A stretch of DNA of 64,000 nucleotides, taken from NCBI GenBank assembly GCA_910583725.1, contig CAJTXZ010000011.1:21536-85535 (forward strand), in the 5' to 3' direction. A program made the translations under genes and the position numbers. This DNA comes from an uncultured Vampirovibrio sp. (lineage in GTDB: Bacteria; Cyanobacteriota; Vampirovibrionia; Gastranaerophilales; Gastranaerophilaceae). Below, piece after piece: positions 25,663 to 35,182 of this stretch; the stretch's first letter is position 1; each line of letters opens with the position of its first letter. A model generated the notes under the pieces. That model saw only the letters and a program-made list of their open reading frames with translations. It ran no database searches and was not told where the DNA came from.

Positions 25663-26985
25663 ATGAAAACATCCGTCATTGGTAAATTTTTAGACCAGCC
25701 TCTCATTATAAGCAAATTAAAGGATAAAACTCCAAAACTCTTGGCGGGCGCAGCTTTTGCCTATGGCGCATATGATACCTTGAAAACAAAAAAAGAGGAT
25801 AGAAAAAACCGCGCCATAAAAAATACAATTATATTATCAACCGTCACAGCCACTTCTTTAATTAGCGCCTTTGGGCTTAAAATAGGCAAAAAACAGCTAT
25901 TTTCAGGCCTTGTAAATGTCAAAAACCAAAAAGAAATTTTGGCCGGTCAAAAAAATGTAATTGACAATTTCCTAAAAGAAAACCACGTTGATAAAAAAAC
26001 ACAAGAAGCGTTAAGTAAAGCAAAAACAGGCATTTTGGGACTTAAAGATACTAAAGAAGTCCTTAAATTGGCTAATTCGAATGTGAAAAACTCTCAAAAC
26101 GCACAGTATAATGGCATAGACGAACTTTTTGATACACTATTTTCTAAAAAAGAAAATTTGAATGCGAAAGAAATATTTAAAGAAACAGGCAGATTGTCGT
26201 TTTTGGGCCTTATGCCTGTGGCCTCAGGCGTTATTAGCGGTATTTTGGCTGAAAAAATTACAGACGAAAATACCCCAAAATCCTCATCCGACAAGATAAA
26301 AGAGGGTGCTTACCAATTTTTAGCTAACATTTTTATGTGCAACGTAGGCGCAGCCGGCGCATTGTTCGCTGCTGAAAGATTGCAAAAGGCAGGTAAAATA
26401 AAAGCTTTAACCCCAATTAAAAAACTCGGCGTCATTATGGGTGGAATATTTATAACAGGCATTATGGGGGGCAGCTTTGTGGCAAATTGGATAGGCAAAA
26501 AGGTTTTAGACCCGATTTTTGATAAAAAATACAAACATCCAAAAACCCAGCTGCAACAAGGCTTTGCTTTATATTCACCCCTGGCGTTTAAAGGGGATGA
26601 ATTTAACAAAATCACTGGCGGCAAAGCCTTGAAAGTCACACAGGACAAACCTTTTAAACCTAACCAGCCCGCCGTGCCAACAAAAACGCATATTTCTGGC
26701 GGTAATGAACCCATAATGCACGCAAACTCCCCGGACATAGAAAATAGCTCGCGCGTGAAACCTGCTCATTGCGGGCAAATTACAGATACTCATCCGCTAA
26801 AAACTAAGCATAGTGCGCTTTATGCTGAAAGAAAACCCGAACTTTTAGATATGGCGCTGCATACAGACGATATTGCAACAGCAGGCATATTGTCGGGCTT
26901 TAAATGGATTGAGCCCATGCTGCCCCTAATGTACACTATATCAGGCTATCGGGCAGGCATAGGCTATAGAAATAACGCTAAATAA
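25663..26985 (+). CDS. Membrane-associated lineage protein, unknown
   Basis: 440 residues. Hydrophobic segments lie at about 28-45, 52-72, 175-198, 225-245 and 255-280. Between and after them are lysine-rich linkers and a proline-rich region (PFKPNQPAVPTKTH). It ends in a short hydrophobic stretch (MLPLMYTISGYRAGIGY). No family is recognised; similar multi-span proteins with glycine-rich helices (GVIMGGIFITGIMGGSF) are typical of this lineage as I recall. A metal-type operator upstream hints at metal-linked control. It is convergent with lemA. Confidence 0.55.
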   Translation: MKTSVIGKFLDQPLIISKLKDKTPKLLAGAAFAYGAYDTLKTKKEDRKNRAIKNTIILSTVTATSLISAFGLKIGKKQLFSGLVNVKNQKEILAGQKNVIDNFLKENHVDKKTQEALSKAKTGILGLKDTKEVLKLANSNVKNSQNAQYNGIDELFDTLFSKKENLNAKEIFKETGRLSFLGLMPVASGVISGILAEKITDENTPKSSSDKIKEGAYQFLANIFMCNVGAAGALFAAERLQKAGKIKALTPIKKLGVIMGGIFITGIMGGSFVANWIGKKVLDPIFDKKYKHPKTQLQQGFALYSPLAFKGDEFNKITGGKALKVTQDKPFKPNQPAVPTKTHISGGNEPIMHANSPDIENSSRVKPAHCGQITDTHPLKTKHSALYAERKPELLDMALHTDDIATAGILSGFKWIEPMLPLMYTISGYRAGIGYRNNAK

Positions 26986-26995
26986 GCATTTTAGG

Positions 26996-27562
26996 CTAAA
27001 ATTCAACCTTTGGCGCTTGTTTTTCAGTCTCTGTTATTTCAAAATAATCTCTCTGTTTAATCCCTGAAACCATCGCTACAATTGAGGTTGGGAAGGTTCT
27101 GATTACGGAATTTATAGATTTTACGCTTTCGTTATAGTCTCTTCTTGCTGTTGCTATGCGGTTTTCAGTGCCTGCAAGTTCATCCTGTAAAGCCACAAAT
27201 GACCTGTCAGCCTTTAATTCCGGATATCTTTCAACCACCAAAAGAAGCCTTGAAAGCGCGCTGTTTAACTCGCCCGTGCTTTGCTGTACAGCCTTTACGT
27301 CCTTAGAATTTATCGAGCCTGCTAATTTGGACCTTGCTTCCGCTATGTTGGTAAAAACCTCCTTTTCATGCGTAGCATAGCCTTTTACGGTGTTTACAAA
27401 GTTTGGAATAAGGTCATTTCGGCGCTTTAATTGGTTTTCAACCTGTGCCCAGTTTGCGCTGACATTTTCATCCATCACCTGCAGCCTGTTGTATGTGCCG
27501 GCAAAAACCGAACCTATCGCAAGAATAACCGCCAAAATCCCTAGTAATATTGCACTTTTCAT
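26996..27562 (-). CDS. lemA: LemA family protein
   Basis: 188 residues. One N-terminal membrane anchor (about 3-22) is followed by the LemA helical bundle: ENVSANWAQVENQLKRRNDL, VNTVKGYATHEKEV, YPELKADRSFVALQDELAG, then ENRIATARRDYNESV. The biochemical role of LemA is not settled; it usually occurs with a TPM-domain protein, as here. AAGGAG precedes the ATG. It lies 186 bp downstream of the TPM gene on the same strand. Confidence 0.93.
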   Translation of the reverse strand: MKSAILLGILAVILAIGSVFAGTYNRLQVMDENVSANWAQVENQLKRRNDLIPNFVNTVKGYATHEKEVFTNIAEARSKLAGSINSKDVKAVQQSTGELNSALSRLLLVVERYPELKADRSFVALQDELAGTENRIATARRDYNESVKSINSVIRTFPTSIVAMVSGIKQRDYFEITETEKQAPKVEF

Positions 27563-27748
27563 ATTTTTCTCCTTTTATACGTCCTTTTACATTGTATTTA
27601 CTGCTTTTTAATTATTTCACTTTCTGTAAAGCTTCGTCATTAGTATATTTTACGTTTGTAAATCATTAAAACCTTTACTCTGGGCTGTTTTATAATATTT
27701 ATTACGCTGAAAGCCCCTTCTATCTTGCCTTTAGCGGCTCTATAAATT

Positions 27749-28444
27749 TTACCATCCTCTGGATGAGCCTCCCCCGCCAAAACCGCCCCCTCCGCCAAAG
27801 GAAATTTTGCCTCCTCCGCCAAATCCGCCGCCAAACCCTCCGAAACCGCCGCCAAAACCCCTTGGGCCAAATAAAATCAGAAATATTATTATGATAAGCA
27901 ATATTGTCCCAAAATCATCCTCTCCTCCTTCCGGAAGAGGCTTTTGCCCGGATAGTTCTACATTATAGCCTTTTGCAACCTCATGTGCAACAGCCAAAAC
28001 TCCGGCCACTGTGCCCTTTTCGTAGTTTCCCTCCCTAAAGTAGGGTATCATATAATTATCTAAAATCCTTCCTGCCTTAGAATCAGGAAGAATGCCCTCA
28101 AGGCCGTAACCCACTTCTATCCTTGCTTTTCTGTCATTTGGCGCCACAAGAATAACAGCCCCGTTGTTTAATTTTTTGTCCCCGATTTTATATTGCCTGC
28201 CTATTTCAAGCGAAATATCTTCTATTGGCCTGTTATCAAGGCTTTTAAGGGTAACAAGAACCACATCAGCCTTTGTTTTATCCTGTAATTCAAGCAATAT
28301 CTGATTTAGCGCCCTTTTATTGCTTTCTGATACAATGTTTGCATTATCCGCAATAAAACCCTCAAAATTTAAGGCCTCAAGGCAGTTTCCGCCGCATACT
28401 GAAATTATTAAAAACAAAAATATTAAAATTATTTTTTTTATCAT
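27749..28444 (-). CDS. TPM-domain membrane protein (YgcG-like)
   Basis: 231 residues. The signal peptide is MIKKIILIFLFLIISVCGG. The TPM domain (about 25-160) has FIADNANIVSESNKRAL, TKADVVLVTLKSLDNRPIED and ARIEVGYGLEGILPDSKAG. One membrane helix (about 180-195) follows, and then a glycine/phenylalanine-rich tail ending SSRGW. The layout is that of bacterial YgcG proteins found with LemA. ATG 28444 is preferred to TTG 28486 because it opens directly on the signal peptide. Confidence 0.88.
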   Translation of the reverse strand: MIKKIILIFLFLIISVCGGNCLEALNFEGFIADNANIVSESNKRALNQILLELQDKTKADVVLVTLKSLDNRPIEDISLEIGRQYKIGDKKLNNGAVILVAPNDRKARIEVGYGLEGILPDSKAGRILDNYMIPYFREGNYEKGTVAGVLAVAHEVAKGYNVELSGQKPLPEGGEDDFGTILLIIIIFLILFGPRGFGGGFGGFGGGFGGGGKISFGGGGGFGGGGSSRGW

Positions 28445-28673
28445 AACCGCCGTACAGTCAAATATTTTAGCATTTTTTTTATTCAAAAAAAGTATAATTT
28501 AAAAAACAAAAATCACAAGCCCCCGGCTGGTGCCAGCCGGCATAAAACATTTCAAGGCTTCTTGCCAAATGCTGATATGACCGCCATATAGGCTAAAGCC
28601 TTATCTCTGCGGGCGCTTATCCTGCCTTAATACCGCATGTCAAATAAAATTTTGCCTAAAATTCCTAATTTAC

Positions 28674-28702
28674 TTGACTTTGCCCCTATAAATCTATAAC
28701 AT
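28674..28702 (+). promoter_or_regulatory. Promoter for U32-like gene
   Basis: -35 TTGACT (28674-28679), 17-bp spacer, -10 TAACAT (28697-28702). ATG 28710 follows after 7 bp with no Shine-Dalgarno, so a leaderless start is predicted. A GC-rich palindrome (CCGGCTGG and CCAGCCGG, 28523-28540) sits further upstream without a T run. Confidence 0.45.
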
Positions 28703-28709
28703 ACAAAAT

Positions 28710-30380
28710 ATGAAAGAAATTTTTGTGGTTTCGCCAATAAAACATCCTGAGGACATTTTAAACTTTACAAAAAATGTAAAGTGCAGAGAATTTTACGTTT
28801 ATCACCACCGCTTTATGAAAAATACTCCAAAGGGTGATTTTCAGTATATTAACGAATATATTGATGCCGCAAAGCAAACAGGCTCAAGGATTTTTGTAAA
28901 TTTTAAGCATTCTATAACAGAAGAAGATGTAAATGTTACAAAAAAATTCATTCAATTCCTTGCAACCACAGACATTGACGGCATTTTTGTAAATTCCTAC
29001 GGAATTTTGGAAATCATAAAAACGATGGATTTGCCCTTCAAGGTTATAATTGATTCATATTTTGATATTCATAACCTCTCAGGCGTTGAGTTTATGGAGA
29101 TGTTTCATAAAATTGACGGCCTCATAATTACAGAAGAAGTTTACCTTAAAAACATCGAAAAAATAAAAAAATACGCTAAAATTCCCCTCTCAGTTGATTC
29201 AGATAACCTTCCCTACTTTGCCGAGGATTTAATAAAATCAAAGGCAATAAGCGCTGTTGTAATAAAAGGCAAATTTTCAACGAGCGAAGAAATTTTAGAC
29301 GGAATTAAGCTTGTTGAAAAGATTTTGGCTAAACCAAAAATGTTTAAGGAGCAAAAACTTCCCTTTAAACACGTTAGAAAAAGTTTTTACAAAACCATAC
29401 ATTTTTCAGGCGAAATCGTCTCAGCAACAGGCGAAGATTTTAAGTTTGCAAATTATATTCAAAAATATGACTGGAAACTAAGGTGCAAAAGGCTTAAAAA
29501 GTTTGATTATTCAAAACTTCAACTGCCAAGGCTGAATTTAAGGCTCTCAAGCCTGGAACAGTTTAAGGAGCTTCGAAAATTTATTTATACTATGGGCTTT
29601 AACCCCGTTAACTCAATTGAATACGGCGAAGTGGCATCTACGGCCGATTTGGCAACAATTCCTTTTGAGGAATTAGTAAACCGCGCAAGGGATTTTTGTG
29701 ATGAATTTGGTATGGATTTAAATATTTCAACCCCGAGAATCCTTATAGAAAGAGACTTTGAGAGGGTTTATGAAACAGTAAAAATGCTTTGTCTAATAGA
29801 GCCAAGGCCAAAAACGGTTGTAATCAATAATATCGGTTTCTTCTGGGCAAAGATGAATGATAGCGAATTTCAGACAACGCCTGTTGAAATAGGCGCCGGT
29901 ATTAATCTTTTAAACAGTTATTCAATTAAATGTTTGTCAAACCTGAATCCTATTGATACGCTTGATTTTTCAGCCCTTGGCGATGAAGAAAATATTATAA
30001 AATGCATTAAAAAAACAAAAAGGGTAATCAGAACCAAAAAAATCCGGATTGCGGGCGCAAAAAGAGTAGAAAGCCTTGGTTTATGTCCCTTAAATTGCAA
30101 TTCTGCTGTGGTATCAAGGCTTATGTGTGCAGCCCCCTGTCACAAAGGCCATTGGTCTGTTAAAGACCCGTCTTTAAATAAAATTTTACCCTTTGTTGTT
30201 GATGGTTTTTGTAAAATGCATATGTTTGAAGCAGATATTGAAGAAAATTTCGATAAAATTCCATATTATCAAAGCCTCGGGTTTAATGAATTTGTGATAG
30301 ATTTCCTTGCAATCCATTCTGCCTTGCTTCCCAAGCTTTTAAAGAACTATCTTTGTTTTTGGGCATCTTTTGAGGGTTAA
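28710..30380 (+). CDS. Peptidase-U32-like Fe-S protein
   Basis: 556 residues. The first 200 residues look like a TIM-barrel with FVVSPIKHPEDIL. A second half (260-530) has LPRLNLRLSS and GAKRVESLGLCPLNCNSAVV. It also contains MCAAPCHKGHWSVKDPSLN and VDGFCKMHMF. Four or more cysteines are placed as in U32 proteins that hold a 4Fe-4S cluster (RlhA, TrhP, UbiU/V). Those relatives hydroxylate RNA bases or ubiquinone precursors rather than cut proteins. Which reaction occurs here is unknown. It is a single gene. Confidence 0.6.
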   Translation: MKEIFVVSPIKHPEDILNFTKNVKCREFYVYHHRFMKNTPKGDFQYINEYIDAAKQTGSRIFVNFKHSITEEDVNVTKKFIQFLATTDIDGIFVNSYGILEIIKTMDLPFKVIIDSYFDIHNLSGVEFMEMFHKIDGLIITEEVYLKNIEKIKKYAKIPLSVDSDNLPYFAEDLIKSKAISAVVIKGKFSTSEEILDGIKLVEKILAKPKMFKEQKLPFKHVRKSFYKTIHFSGEIVSATGEDFKFANYIQKYDWKLRCKRLKKFDYSKLQLPRLNLRLSSLEQFKELRKFIYTMGFNPVNSIEYGEVASTADLATIPFEELVNRARDFCDEFGMDLNISTPRILIERDFERVYETVKMLCLIEPRPKTVVINNIGFFWAKMNDSEFQTTPVEIGAGINLLNSYSIKCLSNLNPIDTLDFSALGDEENIIKCIKKTKRVIRTKKIRIAGAKRVESLGLCPLNCNSAVVSRLMCAAPCHKGHWSVKDPSLNKILPFVVDGFCKMHMFEADIEENFDKIPYYQSLGFNEFVIDFLAIHSALLPKLLKNYLCFWASFEG

Positions 30381-30495
30381 TTTTGCCAAAAAATTTTTTA
30401 AGATTAAACCCCTGTGTATTTTCATTTTTAAACGGTCTTCAAACACATACAACAAACCGCCGCACCGCCTTATATATAATTAAGGCCTGAACAAT

Positions 30496-31041
30496 TTATT
30501 TAATCATTCCCTGAATCTCTTTAAAATTAGGGTTTTTAGCGGTTTTTAGCCATTCAAACAGTACAATTTCAAGGCAGGTAATCTTTGCGCCGAGGCTTCT
30601 TAACAAATCCATCGCACATTCAAACTCAACCTTGTTTCTGCTGGCGCATAAGTCTCTTAGTACAAAAACTTCGTATCCTTCCTCTAAAAGTTTCACTGCT
30701 GTTTGATAAACACAAATGTGCGCCTCAATTCCGCATATTATCACCTGCTTTTTACCCAGAGACTTAATGGTTTCAGCGTATCCGGGCTCCATAAGCGCAC
30801 AAAAATCAGTCTTTTCTAAGGGGTGATATTCGCTCAGTTCTGATTTAATCGCTTCAATAGTGCTTCCAAGGCCGCTCGGGTATTGCTCTGTCACAAGCGT
30901 ATTTACACCAAGAAGCTTTGCAGCCTTCACAAGCTTTGGCGCCTTATTTAGCATCTGCTCTTTAATGCCCTGATTCAGGGCTCCCATAAGTTTTTCCTGA
31001 ATATCAATAATTAAAACCAGGCTGTCCATTGTTTTTAGCAT
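30496..31041 (-). CDS. Isochorismatase-family hydrolase
   Basis: 181 residues. The catalytic triad candidates of the family are all visible: aspartate in LVLIIDIQEKL, lysine in HPLEKTDFCAL and cysteine in ICGIEAHICVYQTA (the nucleophile, followed by the usual VYQTA). The length and the GIEAHICV wording fit the YcaC/ISOC1 branch, whose substrates are unsettled. It is cytoplasmic. AGAGGAAA precedes the ATG. It is a single-gene unit. Confidence 0.88.
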   Translation of the reverse strand: MLKTMDSLVLIIDIQEKLMGALNQGIKEQMLNKAPKLVKAAKLLGVNTLVTEQYPSGLGSTIEAIKSELSEYHPLEKTDFCALMEPGYAETIKSLGKKQVIICGIEAHICVYQTAVKLLEEGYEVFVLRDLCASRNKVEFECAMDLLRSLGAKITCLEIVLFEWLKTAKNPNFKEIQGMIK

Positions 31042-31206
31042 ATTTTTTCCTCTTGTTATTAATGTGTTTCAGTTAGCATATAAGTCTTTGCCAAACGGCC
31101 CGCGCGGTTTTTCAGCCGGAAGCAATACCCTTGGCAATATTTATTATATTTGCTCAAAAATAATTAGAAAGATTTTTTAAAAAATCATCCGATTGATATA
31201 CCTTTC

Positions 31207-31235
31207 TTGCCCGAATGCAATAGGGGTGGTATAAT
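31207..31235 (+). promoter_or_regulatory. Promoter abutting a start codon
   Basis: -35 TTGCCC (31207-31212), 17-bp spacer, -10 TATAAT (31230-31235). ATG 31243 is 7 bp on, and no ribosome site exists. The predicted leader is 0-2 nt. Confidence 0.65.
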
Positions 31236-31242
31236 TGCCTAT

Positions 31243-31878
31243 ATGAAAAAGATTATTATATTTACAATGTTTTTATTCGCTGTGTTTTTCAGCCTGAACC
31301 CTTCGTTTGCGGCAGATAGCAAAAACAAGGTGGCTGTTGAAAGCTTGAGCGATTTTTCGTTTAATCATCAGGTAGATACCGTGAGACTTAAGGTTTTAGA
31401 AAAAAATAAGTTCAAAAACGGTGTAAAGTTTGAAAAAGGCGCCATACTTACAGCAAAGGTGGCAAAGGTTGTAGATGCCAAAAGGGGCAAAAGAAACGGC
31501 TATCTTGTGGTTGACCCCCTAAGCTACACTGTTCCATCAACCGGGGCCTCTGTTCAGATAGATGATGAATATTGGCTTGCAAATGTTTTAGGGTATAAAC
31601 CCTTTGATGCTAAAAGTACTGCAGCAAAGGCAGGTTTATCCGTTGCAGGTTTTTTTGTAAAAGGAATAGGCCAGATTTTTTATTTTGGCAAAGGCGTAAT
31701 TTCACCTGAAGAGGGCGAAGGCCGCCTTAAATCGGGTGCAAAGAATGTGTATGAAAATTCTCCGCTTGCATATATTGAAGAGGGCGAGGAAGTGGACATA
31801 AAAACCGGCGATATACTACTCTTAAAGTTTTACCATGAGGATGTTCCAAAGTGGAAGTTTTGGGAGAGAAACAACTAA
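31243..31878 (+). CDS. Secreted protein, unknown function
   Basis: 211 residues. The signal peptide is MKKIIIFTMFLFAVFFSLNP, with cleavage after SFA near residue 23. The mature part is beta-rich, with LTAKVAKVVDAKRGKRNGYL and VDPLSYTVPSTGASVQI, then a glycine-containing helix (AGLSVAGFFVKGIGQIFYFG) and a charged end (WKFWERNN). The helix is moderately hydrophobic and may touch a membrane. It is unlike any family I know. The start codon is fixed by the signal peptide and promoter. Confidence 0.6.
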   Translation: MKKIIIFTMFLFAVFFSLNPSFAADSKNKVAVESLSDFSFNHQVDTVRLKVLEKNKFKNGVKFEKGAILTAKVAKVVDAKRGKRNGYLVVDPLSYTVPSTGASVQIDDEYWLANVLGYKPFDAKSTAAKAGLSVAGFFVKGIGQIFYFGKGVISPEEGEGRLKSGAKNVYENSPLAYIEEGEEVDIKTGDILLLKFYHEDVPKWKFWERNN

Positions 31879-31975
31879 TTGTTTTACTTTAAAAATGTTA
31901 TGTCTTTATAATAAAAGAATACTGTAGACGTTTGATAAAAATTAAAGAAAAACTTTTATACAAATTTGTTTGAAT

Positions 31976-32000
31976 AAGCCCCATAAAGGGGCTTTTTGTA
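31976..32000 (+). terminator. Strong terminator
   Basis: AAGCCCC (31976-31982) and GGGGCTT (31988-31994) with an ATAAA loop, then TTTGT. It ends the 31243 gene. The remaining gap to 32270 holds only an 8-bp hairpin (GCATTTTT with AAAAATGC, near 32091-32114). Confidence 0.85.
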
Positions 32001-32270
32001 TTATGGCACAATGAATGATAGCCATGTTTTATATCATCCTTGCGCCCTAAAGTGTTTTGCAGCTTTTATCTTGCCTTTAATTAAACGCAGGGCATTTTTA
32101 GCTCGCAAAAAATGCTGCAAACGCTGAATTTAAAAAATATGTAAAGTTATGTAACAGTTTTTTGCTTAACTATAAAGTTTAATTAAAAAATATCCGATAG
32201 CTAAAACATAAGGAACAATAAAAAACTTAAATAAACTTTAAAGAACTTTTAGACGAAGGAGAAACCGGCT

Positions 32271-32636
32271 ATGAACAAAATCAATCTTAATCTTTATGCC
32301 CTGAATTATCAAAATCAGGTGGAAAAGAAGGCAGGACAAAAGGCGGAAGAAAAACAGGCGCCCATTGAGAATGCGGGCCAAAAAAAAGCTGAATCCGGAG
32401 CAATCCTAGACGCCATGGCGCTTTCAGGCGCTCAAAATATGGCATTTGCAGGTATAAACAAGGTAAACCCTAAAGATTACCTTGATGATGCTTCAATAGC
32501 AAGGATTCAGGCCTCAATGCAAAATTTTACAGGCGCTGTAGAAAATTATACTAGTGCCATTCAGGCAGAACTGCCGGGCATTTCGGCTAATCAGGCACAG
32601 GCACTTGCACTCCGCGCGGTAATGAAGGACGTCTAA
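32271..32636 (+). CDS. Small lineage protein, helical
   Basis: 121 residues, soluble. It has a lysine/glutamate/alanine-rich disordered first third, then helices: SGAQNMAFAGINKVNPKDY and SIARIQASMQNFTGAVENY. The AFAG and early hydrophobic leader NLNLYALNYQNQ resemble the short motif proteins at 22495 and 43387. GAAGGAG precedes the ATG. No known family. It is a single-gene unit with a strong terminator. Confidence 0.55.
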   Translation: MNKINLNLYALNYQNQVEKKAGQKAEEKQAPIENAGQKKAESGAILDAMALSGAQNMAFAGINKVNPKDYLDDASIARIQASMQNFTGAVENYTSAIQAELPGISANQAQALALRAVMKDV

Positions 32637-32788
32637 AACCCTTGCAATGGTGGTACTTAAACCTTAACGGCAGTTTAAAAAGAGTAGTTTACAAAAATAC
32701 ATAAAGTCCAAAATCCTTAAAGAACGGGCTTTTAAGCCCAAAAGCTAAATTTCTCCTCCTATATATCTCCATAGTTCTTTAAAAGTTT

Positions 32789-32821
32789 TCCCTCCTTTTG
32801 TTCACAAGGAGGGATTTTTTT
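32789..32821 (+). terminator. Strong terminator
   Basis: TCCCTCCTT (32789-32797) pairs perfectly with AAGGAGGGA (32806-32814), followed by seven T. Within the 32637-33138 gap there is also a small palindrome GGGCTT-TT-AAGCCC near 32728-32741, and the promoter at 33098. The rest appears empty. Confidence 0.85.
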
Positions 32822-33097
32822 AAGCTATAAGCGGGTTTTGGACATATATTGTTATAAAAGCGTGCAAATTTGTAAAACATTTTTATAATTAACAAGATGA
32901 CCTAAAGCAGCTATTAGCAATCTTTTTAGATTTCAATGCAGCCAAAAGCCTTATGACTGTTCTCTTTCAGGCATTATGCCCTATAAATACATACTTTCAG
33001 GCGTTTAAATTATGGATGATTTTCTATGCTAATATGCCTAATATCCTTCTATAATGCACATTTTAGCCTGATTGTCAAAATTATATATAAAGGGCAA

Positions 33098-33126
33098 TTG
33101 GTAAAATTTGAAAAATTTGCTAAAAT
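33098..33126 (+). promoter_or_regulatory. Promoter for DnaJ-like gene
   Basis: -35 TTGGTA (33098-33103), 17-bp spacer, extended -10 TGCTAAAAT ending at 33126. ATG 33139 follows after 12 bp without a Shine-Dalgarno inside the predicted transcript, so the leader is about 6 nt. Confidence 0.45.
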
Positions 33127-33138
33127 CAGGTTATAGAT

Positions 33139-34200
33139 ATGAAAAACAAAAATTTTTATGAAATTTTGGGCCTAAACCCTGATGCCACAAAGGATGAAAT
33201 AAGACTTTCCTTTAGAAAGCTTGTTAGAATCTATCATCCGGATGTAAATAAAACCAAAGAGGCGGAAACTTTTTTCAAAATGTTGAATAATGCCGTCGAA
33301 ACGCTGCTTGACGACGCAAAGAGGCTTCAATATGACCGTCTGGCGGGCATTTCTACCTCTCAAAATGACCACGTGCAAAAAAATAATAATACGTCTTATC
33401 AAAAAAGTGAAACTGATATAAATAATCTTGCTAAAAAATCATCTCAAAACAAGGAGCAGTCTGTATTTTACACTTATAAGACAGGTAAAAATACTATTAA
33501 CACTGCTTTTTTAAATAATCAAAACGCCAAAAATACAGAAAGACAAGCACTTCACGCCGATGAAAGCCTTAAAAACCAGTCTACAGGCCCGAAACTGGAT
33601 GGTAAAGACATTGAAACCGTAGTTGAGATATCAAAAACTGAACAAACACGTGGAACAATTAGGAAAATCAATGTTCTTCATACTGATAAATGTCCAAAAT
33701 GCCTGGGGCGCAAGTATATTAACGGCACCATATGCGCTCTTTGCCGCGGTGCAGGGGAAAAGTCAGACCATAAAATAATGAACGTGAAGATTCCGGCTGG
33801 CATAAAAAACGGCGTAAAGATGAAAATAAAAAATGAGGGCGAGTATGGAAAATTTGGTGGAAAAAATGGCGATTTATATCTTTTAATAAAAATTTGCGCT
33901 GATGTCAATACAAAATATCAAAAAAATGAGGTTGTTTTGGAGGTTGTAATTCCGCCCTGGAAGGCAGTTTTAGGGGGTGAAGCCGAAATTTTTGTAGAGG
34001 GTAAAAATGTTAAGTTTGACGTGCCGCCTTTGACAAAATCCATGACAAGATTTAAACTTAAAGACAGGGCTCAAAAAATGCCGTCATTGACTCAAGAAGC
34101 TGATTATACCGTAGTTTTGAAGGTAGAAATTCCTGAAAACTTAACCGGGCAAGAGGTTTTGCTTTATGAAAAATTGAGGGAAATTGACTGGCGAAAGTAG
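33139..34200 (+). CDS. DnaJ-like co-chaperone with half zinc finger
   Basis: 353 residues. The J domain (3-68) has FYEILGLNPDATKDEIRLSF and the essential HPD in IYHPDVNK. A long polar linker (70-165) follows. The zinc region has only two CxxC pairs (CPKCLGRKYINGTICALCRG) where DnaJ has four, so only one zinc site can form. The substrate-binding beta domains follow, with VKIPAGIKNGVKMKIKNEG and EVVIPPWKAVLGGEAEI. It would stimulate an Hsp70 partner; the shortened finger suggests an altered client range. There is no dnaK in the window. queE follows 51 bp downstream. Confidence 0.85.
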   Translation: MKNKNFYEILGLNPDATKDEIRLSFRKLVRIYHPDVNKTKEAETFFKMLNNAVETLLDDAKRLQYDRLAGISTSQNDHVQKNNNTSYQKSETDINNLAKKSSQNKEQSVFYTYKTGKNTINTAFLNNQNAKNTERQALHADESLKNQSTGPKLDGKDIETVVEISKTEQTRGTIRKINVLHTDKCPKCLGRKYINGTICALCRGAGEKSDHKIMNVKIPAGIKNGVKMKIKNEGEYGKFGGKNGDLYLLIKICADVNTKYQKNEVVLEVVIPPWKAVLGGEAEIFVEGKNVKFDVPPLTKSMTRFKLKDRAQKMPSLTQEADYTVVLKVEIPENLTGQEVLLYEKLREIDWRK

Positions 34201-34251
34201 TTTTTAAATAGGCAAAAACCAGCACAGCTAGAGGATTTTAAGGAAAAGATT

Positions 34252-34920
34252 TTGGAGAAAACTTGTAAAATAGCAGAAATTTTTGAATCAATTCAGGGAG
34301 AAGGATTAAATATCGGTGAAAAACACCTGTTTGTAAGACTTTTTGGGTGCAACCTGGCGTGTGATTACTGTGATACAAGGCTTTCGGATGATACAAAATC
34401 TGTAATTCTTACAAAATCAGCACTTTACGACGAGATAAAAAGCTATAGCGCAGAAATAATAAGCTTTACAGGGGGTGAGCCGCTTTTGCAGTCAGAGTTT
34501 TTGGCTGATTTTTTAAAAGAATATAAAGGCTCAATGAAGAAAAAAATATACTTGGAAACCAATGGCAGCCTGCCATACAGGCTTCGCGATGTCATTGATT
34601 ATGTTGACATAGTTGCAATGGATATAAAACTGGAATCTGCAACAGGCCAAAAAAATGACTTTGCAGTAAATGACGAATTTCTGCTTGTAGCAAGGGATAG
34701 CAGGGTTTTTGCCAAAGTGGTTTTTGATGAAAATATAACAGATAAAGAAATTTCTGAATTGGCGAATTTGGGGCTAAAGCATGGCATTGAAATTATTTTA
34801 CAGCCCAAAATGCCAATAGCTGAAACCCTTGATATACCTGGAGTTTTTCAAAAATTATACGAAAAATATAAAAGAATCCGCCTCGTTCCGCAGATGCATA
34901 AATTTTTAAATCTGCCGTAA
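34252..34920 (+). CDS. queE: 7-carboxy-7-deazaguanine synthase, radical SAM
   Basis: 222 residues. It starts FESIQGEGLNIGEKHLFVRL, typical of QueE, then the radical SAM cluster motif CNLACDYCDT (CxxxCxxC), FTGGEPLLQ and YLETNGSLPY. It forms the deazaguanine ring of queuosine precursors from carboxy-tetrahydropterin. The ending RIRLVPQMHKFLNLP also matches the family. The start is TTG at 34252, with AAGGAAAAG about 8 nt before it. No other queuosine gene is seen nearby, and no preQ1 riboswitch was recognised. Confidence 0.92.
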   Translation: MEKTCKIAEIFESIQGEGLNIGEKHLFVRLFGCNLACDYCDTRLSDDTKSVILTKSALYDEIKSYSAEIISFTGGEPLLQSEFLADFLKEYKGSMKKKIYLETNGSLPYRLRDVIDYVDIVAMDIKLESATGQKNDFAVNDEFLLVARDSRVFAKVVFDENITDKEISELANLGLKHGIEIILQPKMPIAETLDIPGVFQKLYEKYKRIRLVPQMHKFLNLP

Positions 34921-35182
34921 TCCGCTGTATTTATTATTTTTGCTGGTTTATTACTCTAAAAAATCAGATATATCGGCCATTTTGCATATATTATATAGCT
35001 AAAATCCGCTCATAGACTAATTTTTACGTTTAAAAAAATTAAGGCGGCAAAATTTTCACTGTGAAATTGCATAGCCCCAAAATCATTATAGCACAAGGAT
35101 TTATGGCATATTCACGCTGCAAAATGATGCAAAATGTGCGCAAAAAAAGGCATACAAGGGTATCAAAATGCATAAATTCTAT

